From positions 8,652,885 through 8,716,884 of the forward strand of contig LNAC01000030.1 in the NCBI GenBank assembly GCA_002007465.1: a stretch of 64,000 bases of DNA, written 5' to 3'. Positions 11,487 through 22,673 of this stretch are shown here, piece by piece. The notes beneath the pieces are model-generated. The model did not search any database. It was not told the DNA's origin and saw nothing but the letters and a program-made list of their open reading frames with translations. The stretch is from Ailurus styani (lineage: Eukaryota; Chordata; Mammalia; Carnivora; Ailuridae). Position numbers and translations under genes: made by a program. How positions within the stretch are numbered: position 1 is the stretch's first letter; every line of letters begins with the position of its first letter.

Positions 11487-11760
11487 AGTGGTCTCAACTT
11501 GGTAATGACCAGAGGTTCCTGGCAAAAGTCAATGGAAATCCCCTCTGGAGAAATCTGTCTTTAACACAAGCCTCAAAGATTACCCAAAGGTAAAATTCTG
11601 ATCTTTTAGCTCACAGTCACAATTATAAAACACACAAGGAAATCAGGCATCATGAGTAAGAGTTAGCAAAAACAATAGGTAGTAGATTCAGACCCACAAG
11701 GGCCTCAAACACTAGAATTATCAGATATAGAATTTAAAATAATTTTATATATTTAATAAT

Positions 11761-11940
11761 ATTTTTTAAAGATTTTATTTATTTATTTGAGAGAGAGAGA
11801 GCAAAAGCAGGAGGAGCAGCAGAGGGAGAGGGAGAAGCAGACTCCCTGCTGAGCAGGGAAGCCCAATGTGGGGCTCGAACCCAGGATCATGACCTGAACC
11901 AAGGGTAGATGCTTAACCAAGTGAGGTGCCCAGGTGCCCC
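11761..11940 (-). mobile_element. Can-SINE, reverse orientation
   Basis: Reverse Can-SINE: 'aaagattttatttatttatt' tail, GA-rich part, 'ggggctcgaacccaggatca' and head 'gaggtgcccaggtgcccc'. A perfect 12-bp target duplication 'tatatttaataa' lies at 11748-11759 and 11941-11952. Confidence 0.96.
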
Positions 11941-12041
11941 TATATTTAATAACACTTTTAAAGGGTACTGAAAATTTAAATAAAGAGTATCTATAAAAGT
12001 GACTTTGTGGATTTAAAAAAACAGATTAAAAATGAAAAATA

Positions 12042-12150
12042 GGGGGTACCTGGCTGGCTCAGTCGGTAGAGCATGCAACTCTTGATCTCAGGGTTGTGAG
12101 TTTGAGCCCCACATTGGGTGTAGAGATTATTTTAAAATAACTTTTTTAAA
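12042..12150 (+). mobile_element. Short tRNA-Lys-like Can-SINE variant without CT-rich region
   Basis: The segment 12048-12120 aligns over about 73 nt to tRNA-Lys with anticodon CTT. It keeps 'gctcagtcggtagagcatg' (A box), 'actcttgatctca' and 'gggttgtgagtttgagcccc' (B box). It is followed by 'tgtagagattattttaaaat' and an A-rich tail. The CT-rich middle found in other Can-SINEs here is missing. Acceptor-stem pairing is poor, so it is a SINE and not a tRNA gene. Confidence 0.85.
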
Positions 12151-13486
12151 GAGGAAAAGATATAATGACTAAAATTTAAAACTCAGTATCTGAGTTTAAC
12201 AGCAAATTAGACACAGTTGAAGAATGAAACAGAAATCACAGAGGTAGAAAATATCAAAGAGAGATTAAGAAACATGGAGATTAGTGTGAAAAGTTATAAC
12301 ATATACCTAAACATAGTTACTAAAGGAGCAGTGAGAAAGAATGCAGGAGACAAGGTTTGAAAGGATAGTAGTCATTGAATCAGTCATTATATCTGAGAAA
12401 TGTCCATAAACAATGAATATAAATAGCTACAGATTTAAGAAACCTAAAGAAACTGAAGCAGGGTAGATAAAAGGAAACTAACACCAGCTAGTGTTACCAG
12501 ATTTAGCACATAAAAATATAAAACTCTTAGCTAAATTTGAATTTCAGATAAACAATGAAGAATTTTTTAAGCATATGTCCCATGTAATATTTGGAACATA
12601 ATGACACTAAAAATGTATCTGTTGTTTACCTGAAATTTAAATTTAACTGGGCATCCTATATTTTTACTAAGAACTCTAACATCTAGATACATTATAATAA
12701 AACTGCAAAACACCAAAGAGAAAGAGCTCATAAAGGTAGAGAAGACAGATGGCTTCTAGGTCAACAACAAGGAGACTGACAGTTGACTTCTCAACAACAA
12801 GAGATACCAAAAGTCAGTGGAATAATATCTTTGATGTAATGGAAAAACAAAACTATAATCTACACCCAGAGAAAATATCTTAAAATGAGATTAAAACAAA
12901 GACATTTTCAACAAAAATTGAACAACTTTGTCAGAAACAGATCCTCATTTAAAAAATTCTAAAGGATTCCTTCAGGCAGGGGAAAAGAAATCCCAGATTG
13001 AAGGTCATAGAAGCAGAAAGGAATGAAAAGCAAGGAAGACAGTGAATATGTGGGTAAATCTAAGCAACAAATCTGACCAAACCATTAATACCATGTGGGA
13101 TTAAAAAACCAAAGTAGAATTCAAATACATCATGATAATAGACTAGAAGAAGGATGATGATGTTTTAGCTTGCACTTGGGGAAAAAGGATAATGGCAATT
13201 AATTTTTTAATTTGATTAAGTGAGTATGTTAACATTTCTAGAGTAATGACTAAAATCATAGCAATAAAGTATCTAACTTTCAAAGAGATGGTTAAGATAA
13301 AATGAGAAAAATAATCTCCCCAAAATTACTAGAAAAGACATGGAAAAAAAACCAGAAAAGGCAAAATGAATAAAAAGAAAAAATCCAAATAATTATTAAT
13401 TACCTAAAATTCCAACTATCAGGGAGAATTTTTTAAAATACAGGTAAGTACCATTTATGAGTTACATAAGTACTCACAAGGATTTA

Positions 13487-13712
13487 TTTTTTATTGATTT
13501 TTTTAAAGATTTTATTTACTTATTTGACAGAGAGAATGAGAGAGAGAGAGAGAGAGAGAGCACGAGTTGGGGGGAAGGGCAGAAGGAGAGGGAGAAGCAG
13601 ACTCCCCACTGAGCAAGGAACCCCGATCCGATCCGTGGCTTGACCCCAGGAGCCTGGGATCATGACCTGAGGCAAAGGCAGATGCCAAACAATTGAGCCA
13701 TCCAGGTGCCCC
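13487..13712 (-). mobile_element. Can-SINE, reverse orientation
   Basis: Reverse SINE with tail 'aaagattttatttacttatt', a GA microsatellite at 13538-13560 and head 'gagccatccaggtgccc'. A perfect 14-bp target duplication 'ctcacaaggattta' lies at 13473-13486 and 13713-13726. Confidence 0.96.
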
Positions 13713-14679
13713 CTCACAAGGATTTAAAGTAAAAGAATGGAAAAAGATAGGCAAATACTAACTTAATGAGAAAGATGGGGTAATTATATTAAAATCAGAA
13801 AAATATGCTTTAGTAAAAAAAGGTACTACACTGAAAAAATTTTAAAAAAAAAATTTTAAAGGTATTATTAGGAATGAGGAAGGTCACTAAATAATGGGGG
13901 AAAGGTCCAACTCACCAAAAGATAAAACATTCTAAATGTGTATGCAACCAATAACATGAACTAAAAACATTTGAGGAAAAACTGACAGAACTACAGGAGA
14001 AATTGACAAATCCATAATATAGTAGGGATTCTAACACATTTTTCTCAGTAATTGATAGATACCACAGACCAAAATATCAGTAAGCATGAAGAAAATTTGA
14101 CACAATTAATAAGCTTGATCTGAGGGTCATATATAGAACATCACAGTCAGTATATTCTCAAGCATACATAAATCAATTTTCATGAACATTTCAAAGATTT
14201 TTGTGTCCTACAGATCACATTCTCTAAGCATAATGCAAATAAATAATAAACCATAATAATGATAAAATAATGGAGAAGTGCCATACATTTCCAAATTTAA
14301 AACCATTTCTAAATGACTCATGGATCAAAAAAGAAATCACGATGGAAATTAGAAAATATTTAGAATTGAACGGTAATGAAAATATTTCATACTGAAACTT
14401 GTGGGATATAGTTATAAGGAATATCAAGAAGGAAATTTATAGCTTTAAATGGTTATATTACAAAGAATGAAGGATAAAACTAATGAGTTAAATATTCTAC
14501 ATAAGCAACTTCAAAGATAGTAGAATGAAGGAAACAATAAAGATAAGAATAGAGATCAATGAAATAGAGAACATACATTTAGACGATCAATAAGCCCCAA
14601 AATTTGATTATTTGAAAGACCAATAAACTTGAATCTAATCATGAAGAAGCAACCAACCAAATCCAAATTAAGTTTCACA

Positions 14680-14970
14680 CGACTGGTGTAACAAATTACC
14701 ACAAACTTAGTGGCATAACACAAATGTATCATTTTATAATTATGTAGGTCAGTAAGCTGATATGGATCCTACTGGGCTAAAACAAAGTGTCAGCTTCCTC
14801 TTTGGAAGCTCTAGGGCAGATCCACTTTCTTGCTCATTCAGGTGGTTGGCAGAATTCAGTTCCTTGTGGTGGTAAGATTAAGATCCCTATTTCCTTGCTA
14901 GCTGTCACCTTAGGACCACTTCCAGTTTAAGACCATTTCCCACATTCCTTGGCTCGTCTCCCCTCATGAT
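14680..14970 (+). mobile_element. MLT1-type LTR fragment (ERVL-MaLR)
   Basis: 'gtaacaaattaccacaaact', 'tagtggcataacacaaatg', 'actgggctaaaacaaagtgt' and 'cacattccttggctcgtctc' follow the order of an MLT1B-like LTR. It interrupts the ancient L1. The 3' boundary near 14,970 is approximate. Confidence 0.75.
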
Positions 14971-15009
14971 ATCACTAACTTACCCTAAAATTGTTCTGAA
15001 AAAACAATG

Positions 15010-15150
15010 AGAGAAAAAGAGACAGCATAGATGTGGCAAACTGTTAATATTTGATGAAGTTAAATAAAAGATGAATATGCGTTCACTGTACTATTCTTGC
15101 AACTTTGGTTTCAAACTTAGGTTTGAAATTATTTAAAAGAAAAAGTTGTG
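15010..15150 (+). mobile_element. L1 3' UTR snippet nested in older L1
   Basis: 'gatgtggcaaactgttaata' and 'cgttcactgtactattcttg' are typical of L1M 3' ends. On either side lies ORF2-type sequence of the older element, so this looks like a short nested insertion. Confidence 0.55.
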
Positions 15151-16960
15151 ACAAAATTAGTGCTGAAAGAGAAATAGCAAAACTGAAAAGAATTCTGGAA
15201 AAACTGATGAAAAGATAGAAGAAAAGCAAAAGTAATTAATAATAGAAGAGAGGGTATAACTACAGATGCTATGGAGATTTTAATAAGTAGCAAGCAGATA
15301 TTATAAACAATTATATGTCCGGATATTTGAAAGCTTGAATGAGCTGGACAAATTCCAAGAAAAGAAGTATAGATTACCAAAACTGACTCAGAAAGAAATA
15401 GAAACTCTGAATAATTCTAAAACCACTAAAGAATTTTTGCTTCAAAACAACTCCCATGATGGAAAGATCAACACAGGTGGTTTTATCAACAAAAATCTGT
15501 AAAATAAGTATTTCCAAATTCACACAAACCATTCCAGAATAATGAAAACAAAGCAACATTCCTCAACTCATTTCATTTAAACATAGAACAAAATGAGGAC
15601 TCATCTTTAAAGATATCCAAAATCATTTTAAAGTTATTCATTGTTAAGGCAATGAAATATTAGCATGGGGATAGACTAAATGAATGGAAAATCAATGGAA
15701 AGAAAAGAGAGCCTAGAAATAGACTCACACATCTATCAACATATGAGTTATGACCAACTTGGCATTGTAGATCAATGAGTAAAGGGTGAGCTCTTCAATA
15801 ACTGCTGCTGGGTACTTGATTATACATTTGGGACTACGGAATGAAACTGAATCCTTACCTCACACACTGAAACCAGTTCCAGGTAGATTAAAGACATATA
15901 AAACTTTTTATTAGACAAAAGAAATTAATCTTTATAACTTTGTGACAGGGGAGAGGACTTCTTAAACAAGACATAAAAGAACTTACCATAAAGGAAAAGA
16001 ATAGTAAATTTAATTACATTAAGATAAGAACTTTCATCAAAGCACGTCATAAAGAGAATGAACAAACAAGCCATGAAGTAAGAAAAGACATTTGCCATCC
16101 ATAGTCAGAATTTACACAAGGAATTCCTACAAACCAAGAAGTAGAAGACGAAACATTCCAACAAAAGATTGTAAAACAAGAACTTCACAGCAGAGGAAAC
16201 CAGATGACTAATAAAACATGTAATGACATCCAAACCATTAGTATTCAGGAAATACCAATTGAAACTATAATGTGTTACCACGTTTGCAAAATCAAAAAAT
16301 CTACTCATATGAACAGTACAACACAATACAGATGCTCATAAAATACCTTTGATTCCTCATCTTAAAGGAAACACATATATATGCTGCTGGTAGTGTAAAC
16401 TGGTACAAGCCCTTTGAAATCAATATTGCATCTATAGAAAAGTTGACAATGCGCATTCTCTTGAGGCAGCAACTCCACTCCTAGAGTATACCTAGAATAT
16501 TCCTACTCTAAGAAACTCTTGTACCAGCACCACAGAAGACCAACAAAATGCTCATAGCAGCACTGCTTGTAATAGCAAAATCTGGAAACAACCAGAAAGC
16601 CAATCAACTGTAGAATGCATAAATAAACTGTGGGGTAGCCACCCCGCAGAGAAAACAAATGCATTACAACTACATGCAGCTATACGGTTGTATTTCAGGA
16701 GTAAAAGGTTGAACACTAAAAGCAAGCCACAGAAGAAGACAAGATTCCATTTTTATAAAGCTTAAAAATGCAAAAGACAGACAATATTTATTCTTAGAAA
16801 CACAATCATCTGGTTAAACTACCTCTGAGAAGTGAGGCTAAGGAGATAAGACTGAGGGAGTGGCATACAAAGAGGTTCAAAAGTAATGGTGAAAAGTCAC
16901 TTTTCTTAAACTGGATGGCAGGTGATGGAGGAAAGGAGAGGAGGTGATATTAGCTCATGG

Positions 16961-17224
16961 AGAGGAGTTTTGCAAGTCAATCCTCACTGAAAGGAGGAGA
17001 GAGGTACAGTGTTGGGAGGCAGAGATGAGGAAATTTGGGAGACACAAAAAGGGAATAAGGAAGATAGGAGAGTCTCAGGACAATGTAAGTAAATGAGGCA
17101 AGTTTTAGGGGGAGCAGGGAAAGGAAAGGTCAACATTAACTACCCATTAGGGTCTTTAACATAATCTTTAATGATCAATCAATTCTTTCTGATGCCACCA
17201 AAGAGGTATTATACCCTTTTTTGG
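16961..17224. other. Unassigned sequence
   Basis: Purine-rich DNA between the old L1 and an L2. No named feature is supported. Confidence 0.4.
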
Positions 17225-17760
17225 ATGAGGCAACTGACATACTCAAGTCACTTTACTCTCTGCCAACTTTCAAATGCTCCAAAGCTAAGAGCTCTCTTAG
17301 ATCTCTTTTCCACCTATGCTCACTTCTGGGTGATCTCACCCAATTCACAGCTTTAAATGTCATCTCCAATGGAGACCTTCACATTGGTATCTTCAAACAG
17401 ACCTCTCCTGGGAACAACTGCCTCACAGCCCCAGCAGCCTGTTGAACCCCCACACTTGGATGTCTAACTGGCATCTCAAATATAATTAATGTGTTCATGA
17501 GAATACTTGATCTTTCTCAGGATAAGGGAGGACTTCTCTGAGTCCTCCCCTTCTCGGCAAATGGTGGCATCCATTCCCTAGGTCTCAGGTCAAAATCCTT
17601 GGGCCATAGTTGACTCCTGGTTTCCTCCATACTCCAAATTTAATCCAGGAGTAAATTCTGCGAGCTCTTGAATAAGTTTTCAAAATAAGTCTTGAATCTA
17701 GCCACTTCTCACTCTTCACCACATACTCTCTGATCTAAGGTCCTGTGGTCTCTCACCTGG
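17225..17760 (+). mobile_element. L2 LINE segment
   Basis: 'ttctgggtgatctcacccaa' and 'gccacttctcactcttcacc', ending 'ggtctctcacctgg', follow the L2 3' region. There are many indels. A 74-codon frame here is a chance remnant. Confidence 0.65.
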
Positions 17761-17774
17761 TCACACAACAAAAT

Positions 17775-18560
17775 GTAATGTATTTCTACCATAGGATCCA
17801 GCAAACATCCTTCTTTGTATTTACCCAAATGGATTTAAAATTCATGTCTACATAAAAACCTAACATTGATGTTCATAACCACTTTATCCATAATTGTCAA
17901 AACTTGGAAGCAACCAAGATTTTCTTCAGGAGGTGAGTGGATCTGGTACCTCCAGACAATGGACCATTATTTGGCACTAAGAAGAAATGAACTATGAACC
18001 TATGAAAAGACATGGAGGAACCTTATTACATGCATACTACCAAGTGAAAAAAGCCAATCTGAAAGGCTATATACTGTATGATTCCAACCAAATGACATCC
18101 TGGAGAAGGCAAAACTTTAGGAACAGTAAAAGTACCAGTAGCTGCCAAGGCTTATGGGGAAGGGAGGGATGAATAGGTGGAGCACAGAGGATTTTTAAAA
18201 CAGTGAAATTATTCTGTATTCTACTATAATGGTGGGTATATGTCATTATACATTTGTCAAAACCATAAGCTACACAACACCAAGAGTGAGTCCTGATGTA
18301 AACTATGTTTTACTTAGTATACTGACTAAAGTATACTAAGAGATTAATATAAATAATAATCCCCCATTATTTATACTTTGGGGGATAATGATGTCAATGT
18401 AGGTTCATCAGTTGTAACAAATGTACCCCTGTGGAGTTGGATGTTGGCTGGGGAGGCAGTGGATGTGGGGGCAAGAGATATATGGGTAATCTTTGTACCT
18501 CCCATTCAATTTTGCTGTGAACCTAAAACTGCTCTAACAAATAAAGTCTATTAAAAGTAA
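17775..18560 (+). mobile_element. Old L1 ORF2 end and 3' UTR
   Basis: 'cataaccactttatccataa' and 'aaaacttggaagcaaccaag' are L1 ORF2 3' sequence. It is followed by a UTR with 'gctgtgaacctaaaactgct', 'ctaacaaataaagtctatta' and an A-rich end. Inactive. Confidence 0.8.
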
Positions 18561-18569
18561 TAAAAACAG

Positions 18570-18771
18570 GGACACCTAGGTGGCTCAGTCAGTTAAGCAT
18601 CTGCCTTCAGCTCAGGTCATGATCCCAGAGTCCTGGGATCGAGTTCCACATCGTGCTCCTCGCTCAGCAGGATGCCTGCTTCTGCCTCTGCTTGCAGTTC
18701 TCCCTGCTTGTGCTTGCTCTCTTGATCTCTCCCTCTCTTTCTGACAAATGAATAAATAAAAATCTTTTTTA
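18570..18771 (+). mobile_element. Can-SINE
   Basis: Head 'gacacctaggtggctcagtc' and a CT-rich part, with a tail 'gaataaataaaaatctttt'. A perfect 17-bp target duplication 'aaaagtaataaaaacag' lies at 18553-18569 and 18772-18788, at the A-rich end of the old L1. Confidence 0.96.
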
Positions 18772-18799
18772 AAAAGTAATAAAAACAGATTTTGACCCA

Positions 18800-19440
18800 T
18801 TAATAAAATCAGAAATCATGATACTAAATTAATAAATAAATAAATTGAAATTTTGATGACAATTGTGATATTTACATTTTTCAAGTACCTCCCCACAAAA
18901 TACTTACTAATTACAAGGAGAAAAAGAATAACTTGACAATGGAGCATGCTAGCTGACACCATCTTAATTAAGGGCTTAAAGTGACCTTCATCAGTAATGA
19001 GACAAATTAAAATCACACCACCTGACAGGACGCACTGAGAAGAGCCACAGGGTGGCTTCTCTGACATTCCTGCCAAAGATGCAAAACCTGAATCTAATCT
19101 TGAGGAAACATCAGACAAAGCCAAATTAAGAGACTTGCTATAACACAACTGGCCTGTAGTCTTCAAAGTATCAAGATCATGCAAGTTAAGGAAACACTGC
19201 AGAACTGTTCCAGACTGGAGACTAAAGAAACTGGACAGCTAAATGATTCTGAATTGTACCCTTTCCTATAAAGGATATTATTGGGACAACCAGAAAAATT
19301 TCGATGGAGTTAAAGATTAGACAGTACCAACAGATGAATGTTAAGTGCCTGATTTTGATGATTGTATTGTGGTTCTGTAGAACTATCTTGTAGAACTTAT
19401 TTTGTAGGAAATACACACTGAAGTATCAAGGGTGTAACAG
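18800..19440 (+). mobile_element. Old L1 3' UTR fragment
   Basis: 'aacatcagacaaagccaaat', 'aagtatcaagatcatgcaag' and 'tgcctgattttgatgattgt' are typical of an L1M 3' UTR, in order. The left part (18,800-19,000) is less certain. Confidence 0.7.
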
Positions 19441-19546
19441 GGCACCATGTTGGCAGTTTATTCTCAAATAATACAAGAAAAATTATTGTGTTCTAACTAT
19501 TCTTGCAAATTTGAGGTTTTTAAATTTTTTTTTAAATTCAACTTTA

Positions 19547-19755
19547 GAGGCACCTGTGTGGCTCAGTTGGTTGAGCATCTGACTCTTGGTTTCAGCTCAG
19601 GTCATGATCTCAGGGTCGTAAGATCGAGCCCCATATCGGGCTCTGTGCTCAGCACAGAGTCTGCTTAAGATTCTTTCCGCCTCCCACCCCCCGCCTCTGC
19701 TCCTCCTCCTCTCTCTCTCTCTCAAATAAACAAAATCTTTTTTAAAAATAAAATG
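19547..19755 (+). mobile_element. Can-SINE
   Basis: Head 'gaggcacctgtgtggctcag', a 'gactcttggtttcagctcag' variant and tail 'caaataaacaaaatc'. The target duplication is 'aaattcaacttta' (19534-19546) and 'aaattcaaattta' (19756-19768), 12 of 13 matching. The next SINE, 127 bp away, is in the opposite orientation. Confidence 0.95.
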
Positions 19756-19882
19756 AAATTCAAATTTATTTATAAGTTATTTGCATGCTGTAGAATGAAG
19801 TTGGACCCCTACTTTACACCATATACAAAACGTAACTCAAAATGGATTAACAATTTGAATATAAGAGCTAAAACCATAAAAC

Positions 19883-20091
19883 TCTTATTTTAAAGATTTT
19901 ATTTATTTATTTATTTATTTATTTGATAGAGAAAGAGAGAGCACAAGCAGGTAAAGCAGCAGGCAAAGGGAGAGAGAGAAGCAGGGTCCCTGCTGAGCAG
20001 AGAGCCTGATTTGGGGCTCAATCCCAGGACCCTGGGATCATGAGCCCAGCTGAAGGCAGCCGCTTAACTGACTGAGCCACACAGGTGACCC
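19883..20091 (-). mobile_element. Can-SINE, reverse orientation, inside L1
   Basis: Reverse SINE with an expanded 'atttatttatttatttattt' tail and head 'gagccacacaggtgaccc'. A perfect 14-bp target duplication 'taaaaccataaaac' lies at 19869-19882 and 20092-20105. Confidence 0.96.
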
Positions 20092-20860
20092 TAAAACCAT
20101 AAAACACTTAAAAGAAAACATGGAGGTAAAATTTCATGACCTTGGATTTGACAATGGAGTCTTAGACATGACACTGAAAGCAAGCACAAGCAACAAAAAT
20201 AAAAATAAATAAATTGGACTTCATCAAATTAAAAACTTTTATGCATCCAAGGACATGACCAAGAGAGTGAAAAGACAACCTATAGAACGGGATAAAATAA
20301 TTGCAAATTAAATACCTGCAAAGGATCTAGTATCTAGAACATATAAAGAACTCCTGCAACCTGACAACAAGAAGACAGCCCAATTTAAAAATGGGGAAAG
20401 CACTTGAGTAGCCATTTATAAAAAGAAAACATACAACAGATATTTTTTCAAAGACACACAAATGCCCAACAAGTACATGAAAAGGTGATTAGCATCGCTG
20501 ATCATCAGGGAAATGCAAATCAAAAGCACAATGGTATATCACTTCACAGCTATTAGAACAGCTATCATCAAAAAGACAAGAGATAATAAGTATTAGTAAG
20601 GATGCAGAGAAAAGGGAACCACTGTGCACTGTTAGTGGGAATATAAGTTGGTGCAGACACCATGGAAAACGGTAGGGAGGTCCCTCAAAAAATTAAAATA
20701 GCACACACAGCCTATGGCTCAGCAATCCCACTTCTGGGTATCTTTTCAAAGGAAATGAAAAGAGATATGTGCACTCTCATGTTCATTGCAACATTAGCCA
20801 CAATAGCCAAGACATGCAAACAACCTAAGTGTTCATCAATGGATAAATGAATAAAGATGT

Positions 20861-20863
<3 letters not shown>

Positions 20864-20895
<32 letters not shown>

Positions 20896-20970
20896 TATCA
20901 TACATGTGATATATATGTGTGTGTATATATGTACATACCTATATATGTGTGCATATATATACATACACAT
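20864..20970. repeat. (TA)n and (TA/TG)n microsatellite
   Basis: A pure TA run (20,864-20,893) is followed by mixed 'atatgtgtgtgt' and 'atatatacatacacatac' segments, within the ORF2 end of an old L1. Likely length-polymorphic. Confidence 0.85.
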
Positions 20971-21221
20971 ACACAATGGAATATTATTCAACCCTGGGAA
21001 AGAAGGAAATCTCGCCCATTTTGGACAATACGGATGGACCCTGAGGACATTATGCTAAGTGAAATAAGCCAAACAGAGAAAGACAAATACTACATGGTAT
21101 CATTTATGAGTGGAATCTGCCCCCCCAAAAAATGTCAAGTTATAGGGGCTGAGGGATAAGGAAAATAGGAAGAGATTGTGAGAAGGATACAAACTTTCAG
21201 CTATAAGACAAATAAGTTCTG

Positions 21222-21422
21222 GGACATCTGGGCGGCTCAGTCAGTTAAGCGTCTGCTTTCAACTCAGATAATGATCCCAGGGTCCTGGGGTGGAGCCCCC
21301 GCAATCAGCTCTCTGCTCAGTGGGGAGCCTGCTTCTCCCTCTCCCTCTGCCCCTCCCCCAACTGTGTTCTCTCTCGCTCCCTCTGCTCTCTCTCAAATAA
21401 ATAAATAATCTTTTTTTAAAGA
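21222..21422 (+). mobile_element. Can-SINE, inside L1 3' UTR
   Basis: Head 'gacatctgggcggctcagtc', CT-rich part, tail 'caaataaataaataatc'. The target duplication is 'aataagttctg' at 21211-21221 and 'agtaagttctg' at 21425-21435 (10 of 11). Confidence 0.94.
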
Positions 21423-22041
21423 TGAGTAAGTTCTGAAGATCTAATGTAGAATGTAGTGACTATAGTTGATAACACTCTATTGTGTAATTGAAATTTGCTA
21501 AGAGCATAGAATTTAAATGTTCTCACCAAAAATGTGTGTGTGTCCACAGGAATCGGCTGGGTTTGCAGACTCCAAACGGGGCCGTGCGCCAGAGATGGAA
21601 ACACACCGTCACAGTCCAGGTGAGCAAGGAGTGCAGGCGGGAGACCAGGGAGACGGGAGGAATCGACTGCTTTTCTCTGAGGGCGCACTGAGGAGTGGGG
21701 CCCTCGGAGCTCTCGGCTCCTCCGGGTGGGAGATTGGGAGGCCGCCATCCTCATTCTCAGCCTCCAAAGCCCTACGGAAAGCGTGCAGGGAACAAAAGCT
21801 ACTGAGAGCGAACCTGAGAAGATTGCTTAACCTGGCCCCTGGCAAGGGCTGAGCAATTCTGCCTCTAGCAAAGACATTGGAGAATCACTGCAACAGGCCC
21901 CTTCCCTTAGAAGATTGGCAAGAACATCCACCTAGACCAATCAATGAGAACTGCAAAACTGTAGCACTAGGGGAATACAGCACATAGAATTCATGTTTTT
22001 TTTCCCATGATTTTTTAGTCTTTCAAAGTAAATTTTTTTAA

Positions 22042-22175
22042 TTTTCTTTATTTTTTCTTTTTTTTATTAAATTCTTTTCTTTTTTCAACCAATATCTTAC
22101 CTTATCAATCCCTTTTTAAAAATATTTTTAAATTTTCATTTTTACTGTCATATTCTATCCCTTCATTGTATTTAA

Positions 22176-22217
<42 letters not shown>

Positions 22218-22552
22218 TTTCTTTCTTTAAAATTTTGAGATCGGTTTTTTCTAAAAGACCAAAATATACCCTAAATCTAGTGTATGGCTTTGTTCTAGTA
22301 TACTGCCTGATCACATTCTCTCCTTTTTTTTTTAATTTTTTTCTTTCTTTTTTCAACCAACTTCTTATCAATTCCTTTTTTAAAATATTTTTTAATTTTC
22401 ATCTTTACAGTCATATTCAATCCCTTCATCATATTTTCCCCTATTTTTATATATATATGTTTTTTCTTTCTTTAAAATTTGGGAGGCAATTTTTCTAACA
22501 GACCAAAATACACCCAAAATCTAGTGTGTTCACCAGCCTGATCATACTTTTT
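22042..22552 (+). repeat. Tandem ~244-268 bp duplication inside the L1 5' UTR
   Basis: 'tttttcaacca' at 22081 recurs at 22349, and 'gaccaaaata' at 22257 recurs at 22501. Between them both copies show 'tttaattttcat', 'gtcatattc', 'cccttcat', 'ctttctttaaaatttt'/'ctttctttaaaatttg' and 'aatctagtgt'. Copy 1 is longer because of a (TA)n expansion at 22179-22213. Repeat-containing 5' regions are known in several mammalian L1s. Confidence 0.8.
22179..22213. repeat. (AT)n microsatellite
   Basis: A pure AT run of about 35 bp in the first copy of the L1 5' UTR repeat; the second copy has only 'tatatatatat', pointing to recent expansion. Confidence 0.9.
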
Positions 22553-22673
22553 TTCCTTTTCTTTTCCCCTCAGTTTTGGGTCTCTTCTGATTTGTTTAGT
22601 GTATATTTTTCTGGGATCATTGTTACCCTTTTAGCATTTTGTTCTCTCATTCACCTATTCTTCTCTGGACAAA

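Larger units (their letters stand above)
10530..16960 (+). mobile_element. Ancient L1/HAL1-like element, multiply interrupted
   Basis: Decayed L1 coding sequence runs in one direction. An ORF1-type stretch ('gaattatcagatatagaatt', 'attagacacagttgaagaat') lies at about 11,600-13,100. ORF2 endonuclease-type sequence lies at 13,870-14,660 ('ggaaatttatagctttaaat', 'agagatcaatgaaatagaga'). ORF2 3' sequence lies at 15,150-16,950 ('ctcatagcagcactgcttgt'). No frame exceeds about 80 codons. Inserts are the SINEs at 11182, 11761, 12042 and 13487, an MLT1 piece near 14.7-15.0 kb and an L1 3' snippet near 15.0-15.15 kb. It may be more than one element. The left edge is uncertain. Confidence 0.7.
19780..21527 (+). 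mobile_element. Old L1 (L1MA/MB-type) ORF2 end and 3' UTR
   Basis: Continuous L1 ORF2 3' sequence: 'ttggacttcatcaaattaaa', 'catcagggaaatgcaaatca', 'caatggaatattattcaacc'. Its 3' UTR ends 'ttaaatgttctcacc'. It is interrupted by SINEs at 19883 and 21222 and by an AT/GT microsatellite at 20,864-20,970. The younger full-length L1 has inserted at its tail. Confidence 0.87.
21544..22673 (+). promoter_or_regulatory. L1 5' UTR region with internal promoter (by family)
   Basis: The first ~450 bp are GC-richer ('ggccgtgcgccagagatgg'). From 21,990 the sequence is strongly T-rich. In L1 families the 5' UTR carries an internal RNA polymerase II promoter; I infer this and see no distinct motif proving it. 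A ~250-bp unit is tandemly repeated between about 22,042 and 22,552. Confidence 0.7.

Noticed and set aside
12048..12120. Possible tRNA-Lys gene
   Set aside because: Acceptor-stem pairing is broken and the sequence continues into a SINE-type A-rich tail.
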